Assembly (NCBI GenBank): GCA_029978905.1
Contig: JAPOIM010000017.1
Span: forward strand, 1-58,032
DNA length: 58,032 nucleotides
Reading direction: 5' to 3'
From: Planctomycetota bacterium
GTDB lineage: Bacteria; Planctomycetota; Planctomycetia; Pirellulales; UBA1268
Shown here: positions 44,618 to 53,372 of the stretch, piece after piece
How positions within the stretch are numbered: the stretch's first letter is position 1
Layout of the letters: every line of letters starts with the position of its first letter
Program-made: the position numbers and the translations under genes
The notes under the pieces: generated by a model
What the model saw: the letters and a program-made list of their open reading frames with translations, nothing else
What the model was told of the DNA's origin: nothing
Databases searched by the model: none

Positions 44618-45718
44618 TTAGGCCAGCTGCGGAGCGGCTGGCGTGGCAGCTGCCTGCAGCATCGCCTGCCCCACATCTTCAACGGAAAGCAGCCGCATGC
44701 AATCGTGATGTCCTAGTGGGCAGGTTCGGCGGCTGCAGGGGGAGCAGGGAAGGTCGCGGCGCATCTCGATCAGGGCTGGGTGGTCTGAGCGACTCAGACG
44801 AGGATCCATCGGACCGTGCAAGACCACCGTCGGCCGGCCAAATGCGGCCGCGACGTGCCGCGGACCACTGTCGGTGGTCACCACGACCGCCGCACGGCGC
44901 ATCACAGCCTTAGCGAGACCGAAGGGCAGTTTGGGCTCATCCGCCAAGCTCGCGACCCCCGAAACGCCAGCTGCCGCCACCACCTGCCGGGCCTCGTCGC
45001 GGTCGCCAGGCCCGCAGTGCACGAGCACCCGCGCGTTGGGCAGACGCTCACGCGCGACGCGAGCAAGCGCCCCAAATCGCTCGGCCCCCCACGCCTTCGC
45101 AGGGCCATACGCGCCGTTGTCGTTGAAAACCACCAGCGGCCCATCGCGATCCGCTTCCCACTCGGGAAAGCACCGCTGCAAGACGCTGTCTGCGAGAGCC
45201 TCGTCGCGGGGTGTGGTCGCCAACTCAAGACGAAGCGATCCCCGCGGCACCCCCAATCGCTCCGCAAGCTGCATGGCGTGCTCTGCAGTCGACGAGGGCT
45301 CAATCCGCCAGCCACGCCGCGGAGGCTCAATCGCGTCTGTCAGGAGCCACCGCCGCCAGTGACGTGCGACACCAATGCGTCGCCTCGCTCGACCGACGTA
45401 CGCAAGCGCCGCCGACGAAAGAGAGTTGGGAACCAGCAGCATCGCATCGGCAGGATCGTCGCGGAGCCGCTTCGCCACCGCCCGAAAGCCAACCTCCGGG
45501 TCTTCACTGCGGCGGTCGTAGGGCACCACGCCATCAAGCCAGTCAGTCCCGTCGAGCAGGCCCCGCAGCGAGGGCACCATGACACCCGTGATGCGGGTCA
45601 CCCCAGCGGCACGCTGTTCGCGGAAGTGCTCAGCCAACGCACGGAGCATCGGCGTGCTCATGACGAAATCGCCTACCCAGCGAGGGAGCATCACGACGAC
45701 ATGCGCAGGGGAATTCAT
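44618..45718 (-). CDS. Glycosyltransferase family 9 (heptosyltransferase-like)
   Basis: The 366-residue product begins VVVMLPRWVGDFVMSTPMLRAL, the N-terminal motif of ADP-heptose:LPS heptosyltransferases (WaaC/WaaF). It continues with VPYDRRSEDPEVGFRAVAKRL and a C-terminal donor-binding domain containing VVVTTDSGPRHVAAAFGRPTVVLHG, the GT9 hallmark. Four cysteines near the C-terminus (CSPCSRRTCPLGHHDC) follow the common WaaF-like pattern. ATG 45718 is chosen because the longer frame runs through the permease gene. It is 50 bases downstream of the FtsX-type permease on the same strand. It is probably involved in outer-envelope glycan assembly; the acceptor is unknown. Confidence 0.88.
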   Translation of the reverse strand: MNSPAHVVVMLPRWVGDFVMSTPMLRALAEHFREQRAAGVTRITGVMVPSLRGLLDGTDWLDGVVPYDRRSEDPEVGFRAVAKRLRDDPADAMLLVPNSLSSAALAYVGRARRRIGVARHWRRWLLTDAIEPPRRGWRIEPSSTAEHAMQLAERLGVPRGSLRLELATTPRDEALADSVLQRCFPEWEADRDGPLVVFNDNGAYGPAKAWGAERFGALARVARERLPNARVLVHCGPGDRDEARQVVAAAGVSGVASLADEPKLPFGLAKAVMRRAAVVVTTDSGPRHVAAAFGRPTVVLHGPMDPRLSRSDHPALIEMRRDLPCSPCSRRTCPLGHHDCMRLLSVEDVGQAMLQAAATPAAPQLA

Positions 45719-45768
45719 GGTGGCACCGTACCCGCCACCGGCTGATCTGGGCAACCGCAGCCCCCTCC

Positions 45769-48700
45769 TCACCGGGGACGCTCCCTGATGTCGGCACGTT
45801 CGATCGCCGTCAGCCCCGCCACCAAGGCCACCACGAGCATCAGTCCGCCGATGGCGGCCATGCCCCGGAGCGGGAGCGCCGCACGCCCCGACTCCAGCGC
45901 CGGCCAGAGGGCCACGAACCCGCACGTGCCCCCCACCGCGAGCCCCATCGCGACGAGCAGCAGCTGCTCGGTGCCCACGAGCCACCTCAGCCGCGACCGG
46001 GAAAAACCGATCGCCCTCAACACTGAGAAGGCCTGCCGCCGCTCAAACACGCCCTGCATGGCGACCGCGGCAATCCCGGCGGTGCCGAGCAAAAGCCCAA
46101 GGCCCCCGAGCGCCTGAAAGCCAGCCAAAAAAGTGTTCTGCACGGCATAGAGGCTTCGCAGCCGATCGCTGGCAGCGTCGATCGAGACCCCATCGTTCGA
46201 CCACACCGCCTGCAGCACCTCCACCACGGGCTCAGGTGGCCCCTCGGTCGAGACCATTGCCATCCGATAACCACTCTGCGAGGGGAACACGCGGGGGAAA
46301 CTCTGTTCGGCGATCAGCACCCAGCCCTGCAAAATCCCCGGCGTCAGAAGGCCGACGATCTCGAAGGACTGCAGCTCCCCATCATCGCCGGGGAGTGTGA
46401 AGCGAGCCCCCACACCTCCAAGTTTGAGCGCCCACATCGCCGTCGCTTCGTCAAGAATCGCGGGAATCGCGCCGTCGGGACGGGGTTCTTGCAGCAGGAG
46501 CCAGGGGTTCTCCTCGGCGTCGGCCCCAGCCGGAAGCGATGCGTGCGACGTGAATTGAAAACCTCCACGCTGGAGCCATGCCTCAGGCAGGCCGAGCACG
46601 GTGGGCTGCAGGGCGGCGTAGAGATTCGTGCAGTCCGCCGCATCACCGCTGCTCGCTCGCAGCCTCGCGATATCGCACGTCCCGAGCAGGGCCACCTCCT
46701 CATCCGAGAGACCGGCTTCTTCTTGGGCTGTGGGATCGCGGGGATCTACACCCGTGGGGCGGCTCAAGGACACGAGCATGCTCCACCCACCCGTCGGCGA
46801 GTCACGCCGCTGCAAGTCGGCGGGCACGCTCAACGAAAACGACGACACCGCCACGAGCAGGAAACTCGCCACCGCGAGCATCGCCACCACCACGAAACTT
46901 CGCGACGCCTGCTGCCGCAGCCCGCCGAGGGCGACCGCAAACAACGTCCGCTGCGGATGTTCGGTCCGCCGGGGAGACGTCATCCAGCCTTGGGTCATGG
47001 CGAGCATGCCGACGAGGGCAAGCCCCCCGGCCGCGAAGAAGCCGCCGACTGCCGCCGAGGCCGACGCCTGACGACTGACCACCGCCACCACAGCCGCCGA
47101 AAGGATGCTCGCACTCGCGAGCCCCCGTCGCAGCCAACCGGTGCGGGCGACATGCCGGCCCGACGCGCTCGCCTGCCACAGCCCGCGGAGCAGGGGGAGC
47201 GGAGGCCTGCTCGCGGCACGCATCGCTCCCTGCCGCATCGCCACGAGCGACACGGCAATCGCGGCCGTTGCCCCAATCGCGACGCTTCCAATGCCCGGCA
47301 AGGATGACGAGAAGGCGGATGCCGACCCGGCAGCCACGCTCGTGTTCCAGGCAAGGGCGAGTCCCTGTAGGAGGGCCGCCGACCAGAGCGGCCCCACCGC
47401 AGCCCCAACGGCGATGCCCGCCAATGCGGCGATGCCGCCAACGAGGAACAGCAGCCGCGCGAGCCGTTTGGGGGCAAAGCCGATCGCGGCCAGGAGCCCC
47501 ACCTCGGTCTGCCGCGTGGTCACCAGCAGCCCGAGGAGCAGCCACATCAAGAGCAGTCCGGCGATGACGACAAAACTGGAAAGGGCCACAAACAGCCCAC
47601 CGAACGGTGTCGACCCACGAGCCGCACGCAGCGCCTCACTTCGCAGCGACAAGACCCGCATTCCCATCGCGTCTGGATCGATCGTCGCAGCCAGTTCACG
47701 AGCGAGCGCCGGCACATCGACGTCTGCGGCGGGAAGGTGCCAGGCAGTGGTGTGACCAAACCGACCGGCCGCGATCCGGCGGGCGTCGGCGAGCGTCACG
47801 AATGCCTTTGGGGTCGCCGCATACTCTTTCCAGTAGCGATCGTCCTGGTCGTGAGGAGGGGTTGATCGCACCCGCGACGCATCGAAAGGGAAGGGGGGAT
47901 CCCAATCCGAGATCGAGTCTTCGTCGGTCACCCCTTCCACTTCCGGAACGAGGTCGCGGGCCACGGCAGCCCCTTCCATTTCGACGACGCCGGCAATCCG
48001 GAATGCATCACTACGCTCCTCGACCTGGCCGTGCAGGGTCTCCGGCTCAAACGAGCGAACGGTCAGCACCTCTCCCACCGCCACCGCCCCTGCGGCGTCG
48101 CCACGCTGCTCCGCGAGGTCATCGGCCATCCAGCGGTTAATCAGGATGGTCCCGTCTTCGAGCGGTGGCAGGTGACCCTCGCGATCGCGAAGATCCCCTG
48201 ACGCGAGCTGGGTTCCGGTCACACCCGCGATCGTCGAATAGGGAATCGAGCCGTTATCCGCGTCGATCGATGTGGAGAGGAAAATCAACGAGGGACTCCC
48301 ACCGCGTGCTGCCAGCACAGCTTCCGCGGCGCGATCGGCTTCGTCGGGCAGGATCAAACGGTCGCTGACGAGCCGCAGCGTCGCACCAGACTCCACCTGT
48401 TCAAGAGTGAGTCCGTAGTCGGCGAGTTCCGGTCGCAGCGCGAGGCGGAGACGATCCGCAGCGGAGCGGTCTTCGTCGTCGCCAGCCTCGGCGGCTACTG
48501 CAAAGATCACATTGGCCACCCTGCCAACCTTCAGGATTCCTTGCGCGACCTCCAGCGAGGTGACGGCGAGGGCCTCAGTCACCTGTGACGGTCGCAGCGA
48601 AAAACGGCTGACGCCATCCGCGGGCAGCAGCACGGTCTGCTCAAAACGACGACCGCTGCTCGCGAGTGTGCGACGCCCAAGCGGGCTGTCAGCGGGCGCC

Positions 48701-49215
48701 GCAGATCGCTCCGGCACCCGCACGATCAGCGGCCCGCCGGCCTCTGCCTCGAGGCTGCGTGCGAGTCGCGGGTTGATCGCGACCGCTGACGGATCGAGCG
48801 CGTCCATGGCTGGCTCAAAACCGAGCGCCGCGGGGTCCTCGCAGGCGAGCAGGGTGGCCCGCATGCTTAGCCTCGGCTGGCCCGCCTGCGCTGGCCGATC
48901 GACGATCACATCGAGCACGAGGCCCGGCACGAGTTTCACCGACGGGCCGACCGAGGCCGCCAGTTCGGTCGCAAGGTCTTCGCGGAAGAAGCCCTCCGCC
49001 ACCACCGCCGCCTCGATCCCGCCAAGCCGGCTCAGCGCGAGCCTGGCAAGGCCCGTCTGCATGCTTTCGCCAACCCCGACCGCTCCCACAATGGTCGCGG
49101 CGACGATGCCACACGCCGCCGCCAGGGCCGCGACGGGCCGCGCCCACTGCTTGGCAAGCCGCACCGCTAGGCCAGCGAGGCTCTGCAGGGCAGGGGATCG
49201 CTTGGGAGTGTTCAT
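45769..49215 (-). CDS. Very large FtsX/MacB-type ABC transporter permease
   Basis: The 1148-residue product begins with one helix (ARPVAALAAACGIVAATIVGAV), then a long extracytoplasmic region (about 60-480). A first FtsX-like membrane block follows (FGGLFVALSSFVVIAGLLLMWLLLGLLVTTRQTEVGLLAAIG and several further helices), then a second extracytoplasmic domain and a final FtsX block (LGGLGLLLGTAGIAAVAMQGVFERRQAFSVLRAIGFSRSRL). R-x-E-hydrophobic-LxAIGF motifs, which couple to the ATPase, occur twice. The ATPase gene precedes and overlaps it (ATGA). The family exports or extracts lipoproteins or peptides, or transmits force to envelope enzymes; the substrate is unknown. Confidence 0.85.
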   Translation of the reverse strand: MNTPKRSPALQSLAGLAVRLAKQWARPVAALAAACGIVAATIVGAVGVGESMQTGLARLALSRLGGIEAAVVAEGFFREDLATELAASVGPSVKLVPGLVLDVIVDRPAQAGQPRLSMRATLLACEDPAALGFEPAMDALDPSAVAINPRLARSLEAEAGGPLIVRVPERSAAPADSPLGRRTLASSGRRFEQTVLLPADGVSRFSLRPSQVTEALAVTSLEVAQGILKVGRVANVIFAVAAEAGDDEDRSAADRLRLALRPELADYGLTLEQVESGATLRLVSDRLILPDEADRAAEAVLAARGGSPSLIFLSTSIDADNGSIPYSTIAGVTGTQLASGDLRDREGHLPPLEDGTILINRWMADDLAEQRGDAAGAVAVGEVLTVRSFEPETLHGQVEERSDAFRIAGVVEMEGAAVARDLVPEVEGVTDEDSISDWDPPFPFDASRVRSTPPHDQDDRYWKEYAATPKAFVTLADARRIAAGRFGHTTAWHLPAADVDVPALARELAATIDPDAMGMRVLSLRSEALRAARGSTPFGGLFVALSSFVVIAGLLLMWLLLGLLVTTRQTEVGLLAAIGFAPKRLARLLFLVGGIAALAGIAVGAAVGPLWSAALLQGLALAWNTSVAAGSASAFSSSLPGIGSVAIGATAAIAVSLVAMRQGAMRAASRPPLPLLRGLWQASASGRHVARTGWLRRGLASASILSAAVVAVVSRQASASAAVGGFFAAGGLALVGMLAMTQGWMTSPRRTEHPQRTLFAVALGGLRQQASRSFVVVAMLAVASFLLVAVSSFSLSVPADLQRRDSPTGGWSMLVSLSRPTGVDPRDPTAQEEAGLSDEEVALLGTCDIARLRASSGDAADCTNLYAALQPTVLGLPEAWLQRGGFQFTSHASLPAGADAEENPWLLLQEPRPDGAIPAILDEATAMWALKLGGVGARFTLPGDDGELQSFEIVGLLTPGILQGWVLIAEQSFPRVFPSQSGYRMAMVSTEGPPEPVVEVLQAVWSNDGVSIDAASDRLRSLYAVQNTFLAGFQALGGLGLLLGTAGIAAVAMQGVFERRQAFSVLRAIGFSRSRLRWLVGTEQLLLVAMGLAVGGTCGFVALWPALESGRAALPLRGMAAIGGLMLVVALVAGLTAIERADIRERPR

Positions 49216-49874
49216 TGCAGCACACCGTCGACCAGTTGCCGCACGGAGCCGATTCGCTCGGCAACCCGGTCCGCATGCGTGACCACCACCAGGATCCCGC
49301 CCAGCTCTTGTGCGATCTCGACTAAGAGATCGGTCACGCTGTCGGCCGTGTGGGAGTCGAGTTGGCCTGTTGGCTCGTCGGCGAGGAGGAGTCGCGGACC
49401 GAGCAGCATCGCACGGGCCACCGCCACACGCTGCCGCTCTCCGCCAGACAGTTCGCCCGGGAGATGGCCCGCCCGATCGGCAAGGCCGACGCGGCGAAGC
49501 AGTTCGCGGCCGCGTTCCTCCTGTTCGCCCGTCACTGGCCCGGTCGCGAGGGCGGGCAACACCACGTTGTCGAGGGCCGTGCACCCAGGGAGTAGCTGAT
49601 GCTCCTGAAACACGAAACCAACTTCACGATTGCGAAACGCTGCCCGCTCGGCCGCCCCGCCGGCATACGGATCGATGCCGTCAAGACGCACCGAACCCGA
49701 CGTTGGGATCTCCAGTCCTCCGAGCATGGCAAGGAGCGTGCTCTTCCCGGAGCCGCTCGGCCCCATGATCGCGAGCGTTTCGCCCGGACTCATCTGGAAA
49801 GACACCTCCCGCACGACGTGCAGGTCGCCCCCAGGAGCTGGGTAACTTTTGGAGAGTTGAGACACGTCGAGCAT
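49212..49874 (-). CDS. ABC transporter ATP-binding protein (LolD/MacB-type)
   Basis: The product of about 220 residues is a single ABC domain: Walker A IMGPSGSGKSTLLAML, Q-loop region GFVFQEHQLLPGCTALDNV, signature GELSGGERQRVAVARAML, Walker B LLLADEPTGQLDSHT and the H-loop VVVTHADRVAER. QEHQLLP and EPTGQLD are typical of the LolD/MacB/FtsE clade that pairs with FtsX-fold permeases. Its stop overlaps the permease start as ATGA. The ATG at 49874 follows a GAGG ten bases upstream and is preferred to a TTG at 49883. It acts on the cytoplasmic face and powers the adjacent permease. Confidence 0.93.
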   Translation of the reverse strand: MLDVSQLSKSYPAPGGDLHVVREVSFQMSPGETLAIMGPSGSGKSTLLAMLGGLEIPTSGSVRLDGIDPYAGGAAERAAFRNREVGFVFQEHQLLPGCTALDNVVLPALATGPVTGEQEERGRELLRRVGLADRAGHLPGELSGGERQRVAVARAMLLGPRLLLADEPTGQLDSHTADSVTDLLVEIAQELGGILVVVTHADRVAERIGSVRQLVDGVLQ

Positions 49875-49963
49875 GGGCAGCAAACCTCGCGGATTCCGAC
49901 AGCCTACCGCGGCGGGCTCGCGATCACCAAAGCCTGCGGCGTGCCCCGAACTCAGGAGACGCT

Positions 49964-50425
49964 TTAGTTCCCAGAGTCGCTCTCGGCGGGCGGGGACGCG
50001 AAGGCGGAGAGCCGTTCGATGATGCGTTCAGGGATGAGCACCGCCTGCGGCCGGCTTCCATGCTGGATCTGACAACGCACTGCCACCACGCGGCCCAAGG
50101 CCACGGGACGTCCGTCGTGGGTAAAGGAAAAGCGGTAGGTCACGCTGCTGCGACCTACCTTTTCCACTCCCGCCTCGATGTCGATCACATCACCAAACCG
50201 AATAGCTGACGCGTAATCGCACGAAACCGAAACCCGCGGCCAACTCTCTACGGTGCCATCGGGTTGCTCATCCATCACGGCCACACCTGCTTCGCGCAAT
50301 AACTCGTGCTCCACCGACTCCATCCAAAGCATGAATGAAGAGAAGTGCACGATGCCCGCCGCATCGGTGTTGGAAAACTCCACCCTGCGTCGCGTTCTCA
50401 GCGGCGATGGCGTGGACTCACCCAA
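49964..50425 (-). CDS. YbgC/4-hydroxybenzoyl-CoA-type acyl-CoA thioesterase
   Basis: The 153-residue hot-dog-fold product has RRRVEFSNTDAAGIVHFSSF with the catalytic Asp near residue 21, then LREAGV and the central helix/strand pattern CDYASAIRFGDVIDIEAGVE, VTYRFSFTHDGRPVALGRVV. This matches the YbgC/FcbC family, which hydrolyses acyl-CoA or acyl-ACP thioesters. The likely start is TTG at 50425, only four bases after the rpsR stop, with a weak GAG upstream; coupling to rpsR translation would explain the poor start. Physiological substrate unknown. Confidence 0.88.
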   Translation of the reverse strand: MGESTPSPLRTRRRVEFSNTDAAGIVHFSSFMLWMESVEHELLREAGVAVMDEQPDGTVESWPRVSVSCDYASAIRFGDVIDIEAGVEKVGRSSVTYRFSFTHDGRPVALGRVVAVRCQIQHGSRPQAVLIPERIIERLSAFASPPAESDSGN

Positions 50426-50429
50426 TGGC

Positions 50430-50705
50430 TTACTCGGCCACGTAAGGCAGGAGCGCCATGAAGCGGGCTCGCTTCACGGCCAGCGTGACGGCGTGTTGGC
50501 TCGCTGCGGTACAACCACTCTTACGACGCGAGAGCAGTTTCCCTTGGCGGTTCACCAGCTTCCCGAGCAGATCGAGATCCTTGTAGTCGACATACATCGG
50601 ACGGGGCCGAACACCGTCGATGAAAATAGGATCCTTCTTCTTTGCCTTGATCTTCGGCTTGGCCTTTCGCTTCGAGGCCTTTGCGCGGGAGCGGGGAGGG
50701 GGCAT
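50430..50705 (-). CDS. rpsR: 30S ribosomal protein S18
   Basis: S18 binds S6 on the platform of the small ribosomal subunit. The 91-residue product has a basic N-terminal extension (RSRAKASKRKAKPKIKAKKK) and then the conserved core YVDYKDLDLLGKLVNRQGKL and LSRRKSGCTAASQHAVTLAV, ending KRARFMALLPYVAE. Core motifs KDLDLL and RQHAV-like SQHAVTLAVKRARFMALLPY fix the identity. It is separated from the usual rpsF, ssb and rplI partners, with a thioesterase gene coupled downstream instead. A GAAGG lies upstream of the ATG at somewhat long spacing. Confidence 0.97.
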   Translation of the reverse strand: MPPPRSRAKASKRKAKPKIKAKKKDPIFIDGVRPRPMYVDYKDLDLLGKLVNRQGKLLSRRKSGCTAASQHAVTLAVKRARFMALLPYVAE

Positions 50706-51008
50706 AAACGAATCGAACCTTCAATCAGTCAGGTGGTGAGCTAAGAAAAACGCCACAAATCATGAACCGCAGGGAAGGATAGCGTATTCGCCCAAATCAT
50801 GCGAGGCCCAGTCTGCCACACCGTGTCGAAAACACCGTGCGAGAGGCCACGATCCGCTTCCAATCCCCGGAATCACGAAAAACCAGAACGCACAAACCAG
50901 CGACCAAAAAACAAGAAACCGTTCGGGCCAGTCAATGGGTGACTGACCCGAACGGAATGTCTGCATCAAGTGGCCGTAGCCACGAGTGATCGCATCAACA
51001 ACTCAGGA
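50706..51008 (-). other. Intergenic region between the RRM gene and rpsR
   Basis: No gene is visible in these 303 bases. They hold the RRM gene terminator (50906-50955) and an AT-rich stretch up to rpsR that should contain its promoter, although no confident -35/-10 pair was found. Confidence 0.4.
50906..50955 (-). terminator. Strong intrinsic terminator of the RRM protein gene
   Basis: On the minus strand 50955-50940 and 50934-50919 form a 16-base stem (arms CCGTTCGGGCCAGTCA and TGACTGACCCGAACGG, one mismatch) with a five-base loop. It is followed at once by TTTCTTGTTTTTT. This is the clearest rho-independent terminator in the window. Confidence 0.9.
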
Positions 51009-51356
51009 CTAGTAACGGTCGCCACCGCGGTAGCCGCCGCCGCCGCCACCGCCGTAACCACGTCCGCCACCACCGCCAGGTCGGCCGCCGCCGCCACCTG
51101 GACGAGGAGTGCGCTCGCGAGCTTCGTTCACCGTCAGAGCGCGACCATTGATGTCGTGTCCGTTGAGGGCATCGATAGCTGCCTGTGAACCCTCGTCGCT
51201 TTCCATCTCCACGAATCCGAACCCGCGAGACCGCCCCGTCTCACGATCGGAAATGACTTCTGCACTACGAACCGCGCCGTGAGCCGAAAACATCGCCTCA
51301 AGATCGGCGGACGTGGTGGACCAAGGCAGGTTCCCCACGTAAATCTTCCGAGCCAT
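51009..51356 (-). CDS. Glycine-rich RRM RNA-binding protein
   Basis: The 115-residue product is a single RNA recognition motif followed by a Gly/Arg tail. RNP2 is KIYVGNLPW (about 4-12), RNP1 is RSRGFGFVEM (about 42-51), and EVISDRETGRSRG and AIDALNGHDINGRALTVNEA complete the domain. The tail is GGGGGRPGGGGGRGYGGG-like and ends RGGDRY. Such proteins bind single-stranded RNA and in bacteria are often cold- or stress-induced. The start ATG at 51356 has GAGG nine bases upstream; the longer frame is not credible. A TTGACA at 51494-51489 may be a -35, but no good -10 follows. Confidence 0.95.
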   Translation of the reverse strand: MARKIYVGNLPWSTTSADLEAMFSAHGAVRSAEVISDRETGRSRGFGFVEMESDEGSQAAIDALNGHDINGRALTVNEARERTPRPGGGGGRPGGGGGRGYGGGGGGGYRGGDRY

Positions 51357-51594
51357 AAACTCAAACCTCAAAAGCCGGGAGTTGTTTTCGAACACTCTTG
51401 TGATCGACACTCGCCACGAGCACACCACCGCAACTCCCAACGGCTTCATGTGCAGACAAGGGTCGGCAAAACTGGAGGAGTTCTATCATGTCAAGACCCC
51501 CTTCGGCAACTTCCCGCAAGAGGCGAATCTCGGAATTTTGTCCGCCACCGGTCGGAGCGACCATCACCACCCCACCTCCCACGGACGGGCGGGG

Positions 51595-51873
51595 CTAAGC
51601 CGAACCGGCGTCAGCGGCTGCCCGCCGCTCCCACTCCCCACACCAGTCGCGTGCCTCCGTCGACGGCCAGATGCCTACGTGCACCATCTTGTCGTCCTCA
51701 ATTTCAGGCAAAACAGGGGGCATTCGCTTGCACTGCCCCCAGTCCGGACCGGGGCCGTCGCGACCGGCCCGTCGCCAAAACCGACAGTTTTGGCAGCCAG
51801 GAGCCTCGATCGGCGGCGGCAGATCTCCTTCGCCGGCATCGTCGGGCAGCATTTCACGGCGGATCATCGGCAT
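51595..51873 (-). CDS. Small four-cysteine protein
   Basis: The 92-residue product has cysteines at 27, 30, 48 and 78: APGCQNCRFWRRAGRDG, WGQCKRMPPVLPE, and IWPSTEARDWCGEWERR. The spacing CxxC-N17-C-N29-C with flanking RFW, RMPPV and WCGEW is typical of a small bacterial and phage protein family with a probable zinc or Fe-S site; I know no function. The ATG at 51867 (third codon) has GAGG at better spacing than 51873. It lies 15 bases after a small membrane-protein gene on the same strand, probably co-transcribed. Confidence 0.72.
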   Translation of the reverse strand: MPMIRREMLPDDAGEGDLPPPIEAPGCQNCRFWRRAGRDGPGPDWGQCKRMPPVLPEIEDDKMVHVGIWPSTEARDWCGEWERRAAADAGSA

Positions 51874-51888
51874 TTCCTCGAGGGGCGG

Positions 51889-52122
51889 TTATTCCATGGA
51901 TGACCCACGTTCGCCGGCGCCACCCCCAGGTTGGCCGTAGGTCCGGCTGACGCTAAGCGTGGCAAACGAGCCGAGGAAGACGATCCCCACCGTCGCCACG
52001 AGTTTCCAGAGCGTTTCATCGACGCCGGGCGTCCACACCATCACCAAGCCCAGGGCGACGCCGGCCACAATCGATGCCACCGCAATCCCGAAACACACTT
52101 TGTTGAGCATCGTGAGATTCAT
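51889..52122 (-). CDS. Small two-helix membrane protein
   Basis: The 77-residue product has two transmembrane helices: LNKVCFGIAVASIVAGVALG (about 6-27) and WKLVATVGIVFLGSFATLSV (about 38-58), joined by a short loop VMVWTPGVDETL, then a glycine-rich polar tail ending SSME. No family is recognised. ATG 52122 is chosen because hydrophobic, coding-like sequence begins exactly there; the frame is open upstream but looks non-coding. It precedes the four-cysteine protein by 15 bases. Both are divergent from the dehydrogenase gene. Confidence 0.6.
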   Translation of the reverse strand: MNLTMLNKVCFGIAVASIVAGVALGLVMVWTPGVDETLWKLVATVGIVFLGSFATLSVSRTYGQPGGGAGERGSSME

Positions 52123-52348
52123 CGCCGGCCTCGTCGTCTCTGCATTCCCGAGATCAAAAAGCCTACCGACGGGCTTCGAAACCCGTCTAGGCACCCAAAC
52201 GCCAACGCACCGCTCGCATGGCCGGCGCAGACGATGCACAAGGTAGGGCCAGTCGGCTACGCTGCCCACGGCGGCGCGCCTGGGCCTCCGATGACCGACT
52301 GACGACAGCCTGGTGACGCAGACACGCAACTCGTGAGGTGTGGTGGCC

Positions 52349-53347
52349 ATGGGGTGGAACGTTCTTCTCACAGCCCGCGCGGCGGTGGACGCTGGCGCTG
52401 AGGCCCGCAACCTGCTCACGGCCGCCGGCTGTCGAATCTCAATCGCAGAACCCTTTGGGCCACTGACCATCGAACAGCTCGCCTCCGCGGTGCATGGCCA
52501 AGACGCGGTGATTGCCAGCACCGACGACTACTCGGCGGCGTTCTTCGCCCGCCCTGAAGCCGCATCGCTCAGGTGCGTGTCGCGATGGGGCGTGGGACTC
52601 GACTGCGTTAATCTCGCGGCCGCCACGAGCGCCGGCATTGTGGTGTGCAACACCCCGCGGATTCTCGATGAGGCGGTGGCCGACTACACCTGGGCGCTGT
52701 TGTTTGCGATCGCGCGGCGGGTGGCCCAAGGGTCCGAACTCATGAGCCGCGGCGAGTGGGATCTCGCCTGGGGCCACGAGGTGCATGGCAAGACGCTGGG
52801 CATCGTGGGCTGCGGTCGCATTGGCCAAGCCGTCGCGCGGCGGGCCGCTGGATTTGGCATGCGGGTGCTCGGCTTTGATCCGTTTGCAGACGACGTTGCT
52901 GGCATTGAACGCGTGCCGTTTGAGCATCTGCTCCGCGAGAGCGATTTTGTGTCGCTGCACTGCAGCCTCACGCCAGAGAATCGCGGCATGCTCAACGCCG
53001 AACGGCTCGCGCTCTTCAAGCCGTCCGCCTACCTGATCAACACCGCTCGCGGGGCGCTCGTCGATGAAGGAGCGCTCGTGGCGGCCTTGCAGGCGGGCCG
53101 TTTTGCTGGCGCCGCCATCGACGCCTACGCGGCCGAACCGCTGCCGGCAGACAGTCCGCTGCGAACATGCCCACGGCTCCTGATGACGCCCCACCAAGCC
53201 TTCAATGCGATCGAGACCGGTGAAAAGGTGAGCCTCGCCGCGGCAACGGCCATTGTCGACCTGATGCAGGGCAGGCGACCACGACATACCGTCAATCCCG
53301 ACGTTTTCAGCAGCTCGTCGCTCCGTGCTCCGATCCATCCCGAGTAA
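52349..53347 (+). CDS. D-2-hydroxyacid dehydrogenase (phosphoglycerate dehydrogenase-like)
   Basis: The 332-residue product has the family's two-domain layout. The NAD-binding domain shows HGKTLGIVGCGRIGQAVARR, DPFADD after the second strand, SLHCSLTPENRGMLN, and the catalytic set: Arg in INTARGALVDEGAL, Glu in DAYAAEPLP and His in MTPHQAFNAIET. Length without ACT domains is that of SerA-like short enzymes, glyoxylate or hydroxypyruvate reductases. The next gene is an HpcH/HpaI aldolase 25 bases downstream, so the pair probably catabolises a sugar acid rather than making serine. ATG 52349 (GAGG ten bases upstream) is preferred to GTG 52340. Confidence 0.9.
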   Translation: MGWNVLLTARAAVDAGAEARNLLTAAGCRISIAEPFGPLTIEQLASAVHGQDAVIASTDDYSAAFFARPEAASLRCVSRWGVGLDCVNLAAATSAGIVVCNTPRILDEAVADYTWALLFAIARRVAQGSELMSRGEWDLAWGHEVHGKTLGIVGCGRIGQAVARRAAGFGMRVLGFDPFADDVAGIERVPFEHLLRESDFVSLHCSLTPENRGMLNAERLALFKPSAYLINTARGALVDEGALVAALQAGRFAGAAIDAYAAEPLPADSPLRTCPRLLMTPHQAFNAIETGEKVSLAAATAIVDLMQGRRPRHTVNPDVFSSSSLRAPIHPE

Positions 53348-53372
53348 CCGTTCCTCCTTCGAGAATCCCGCC

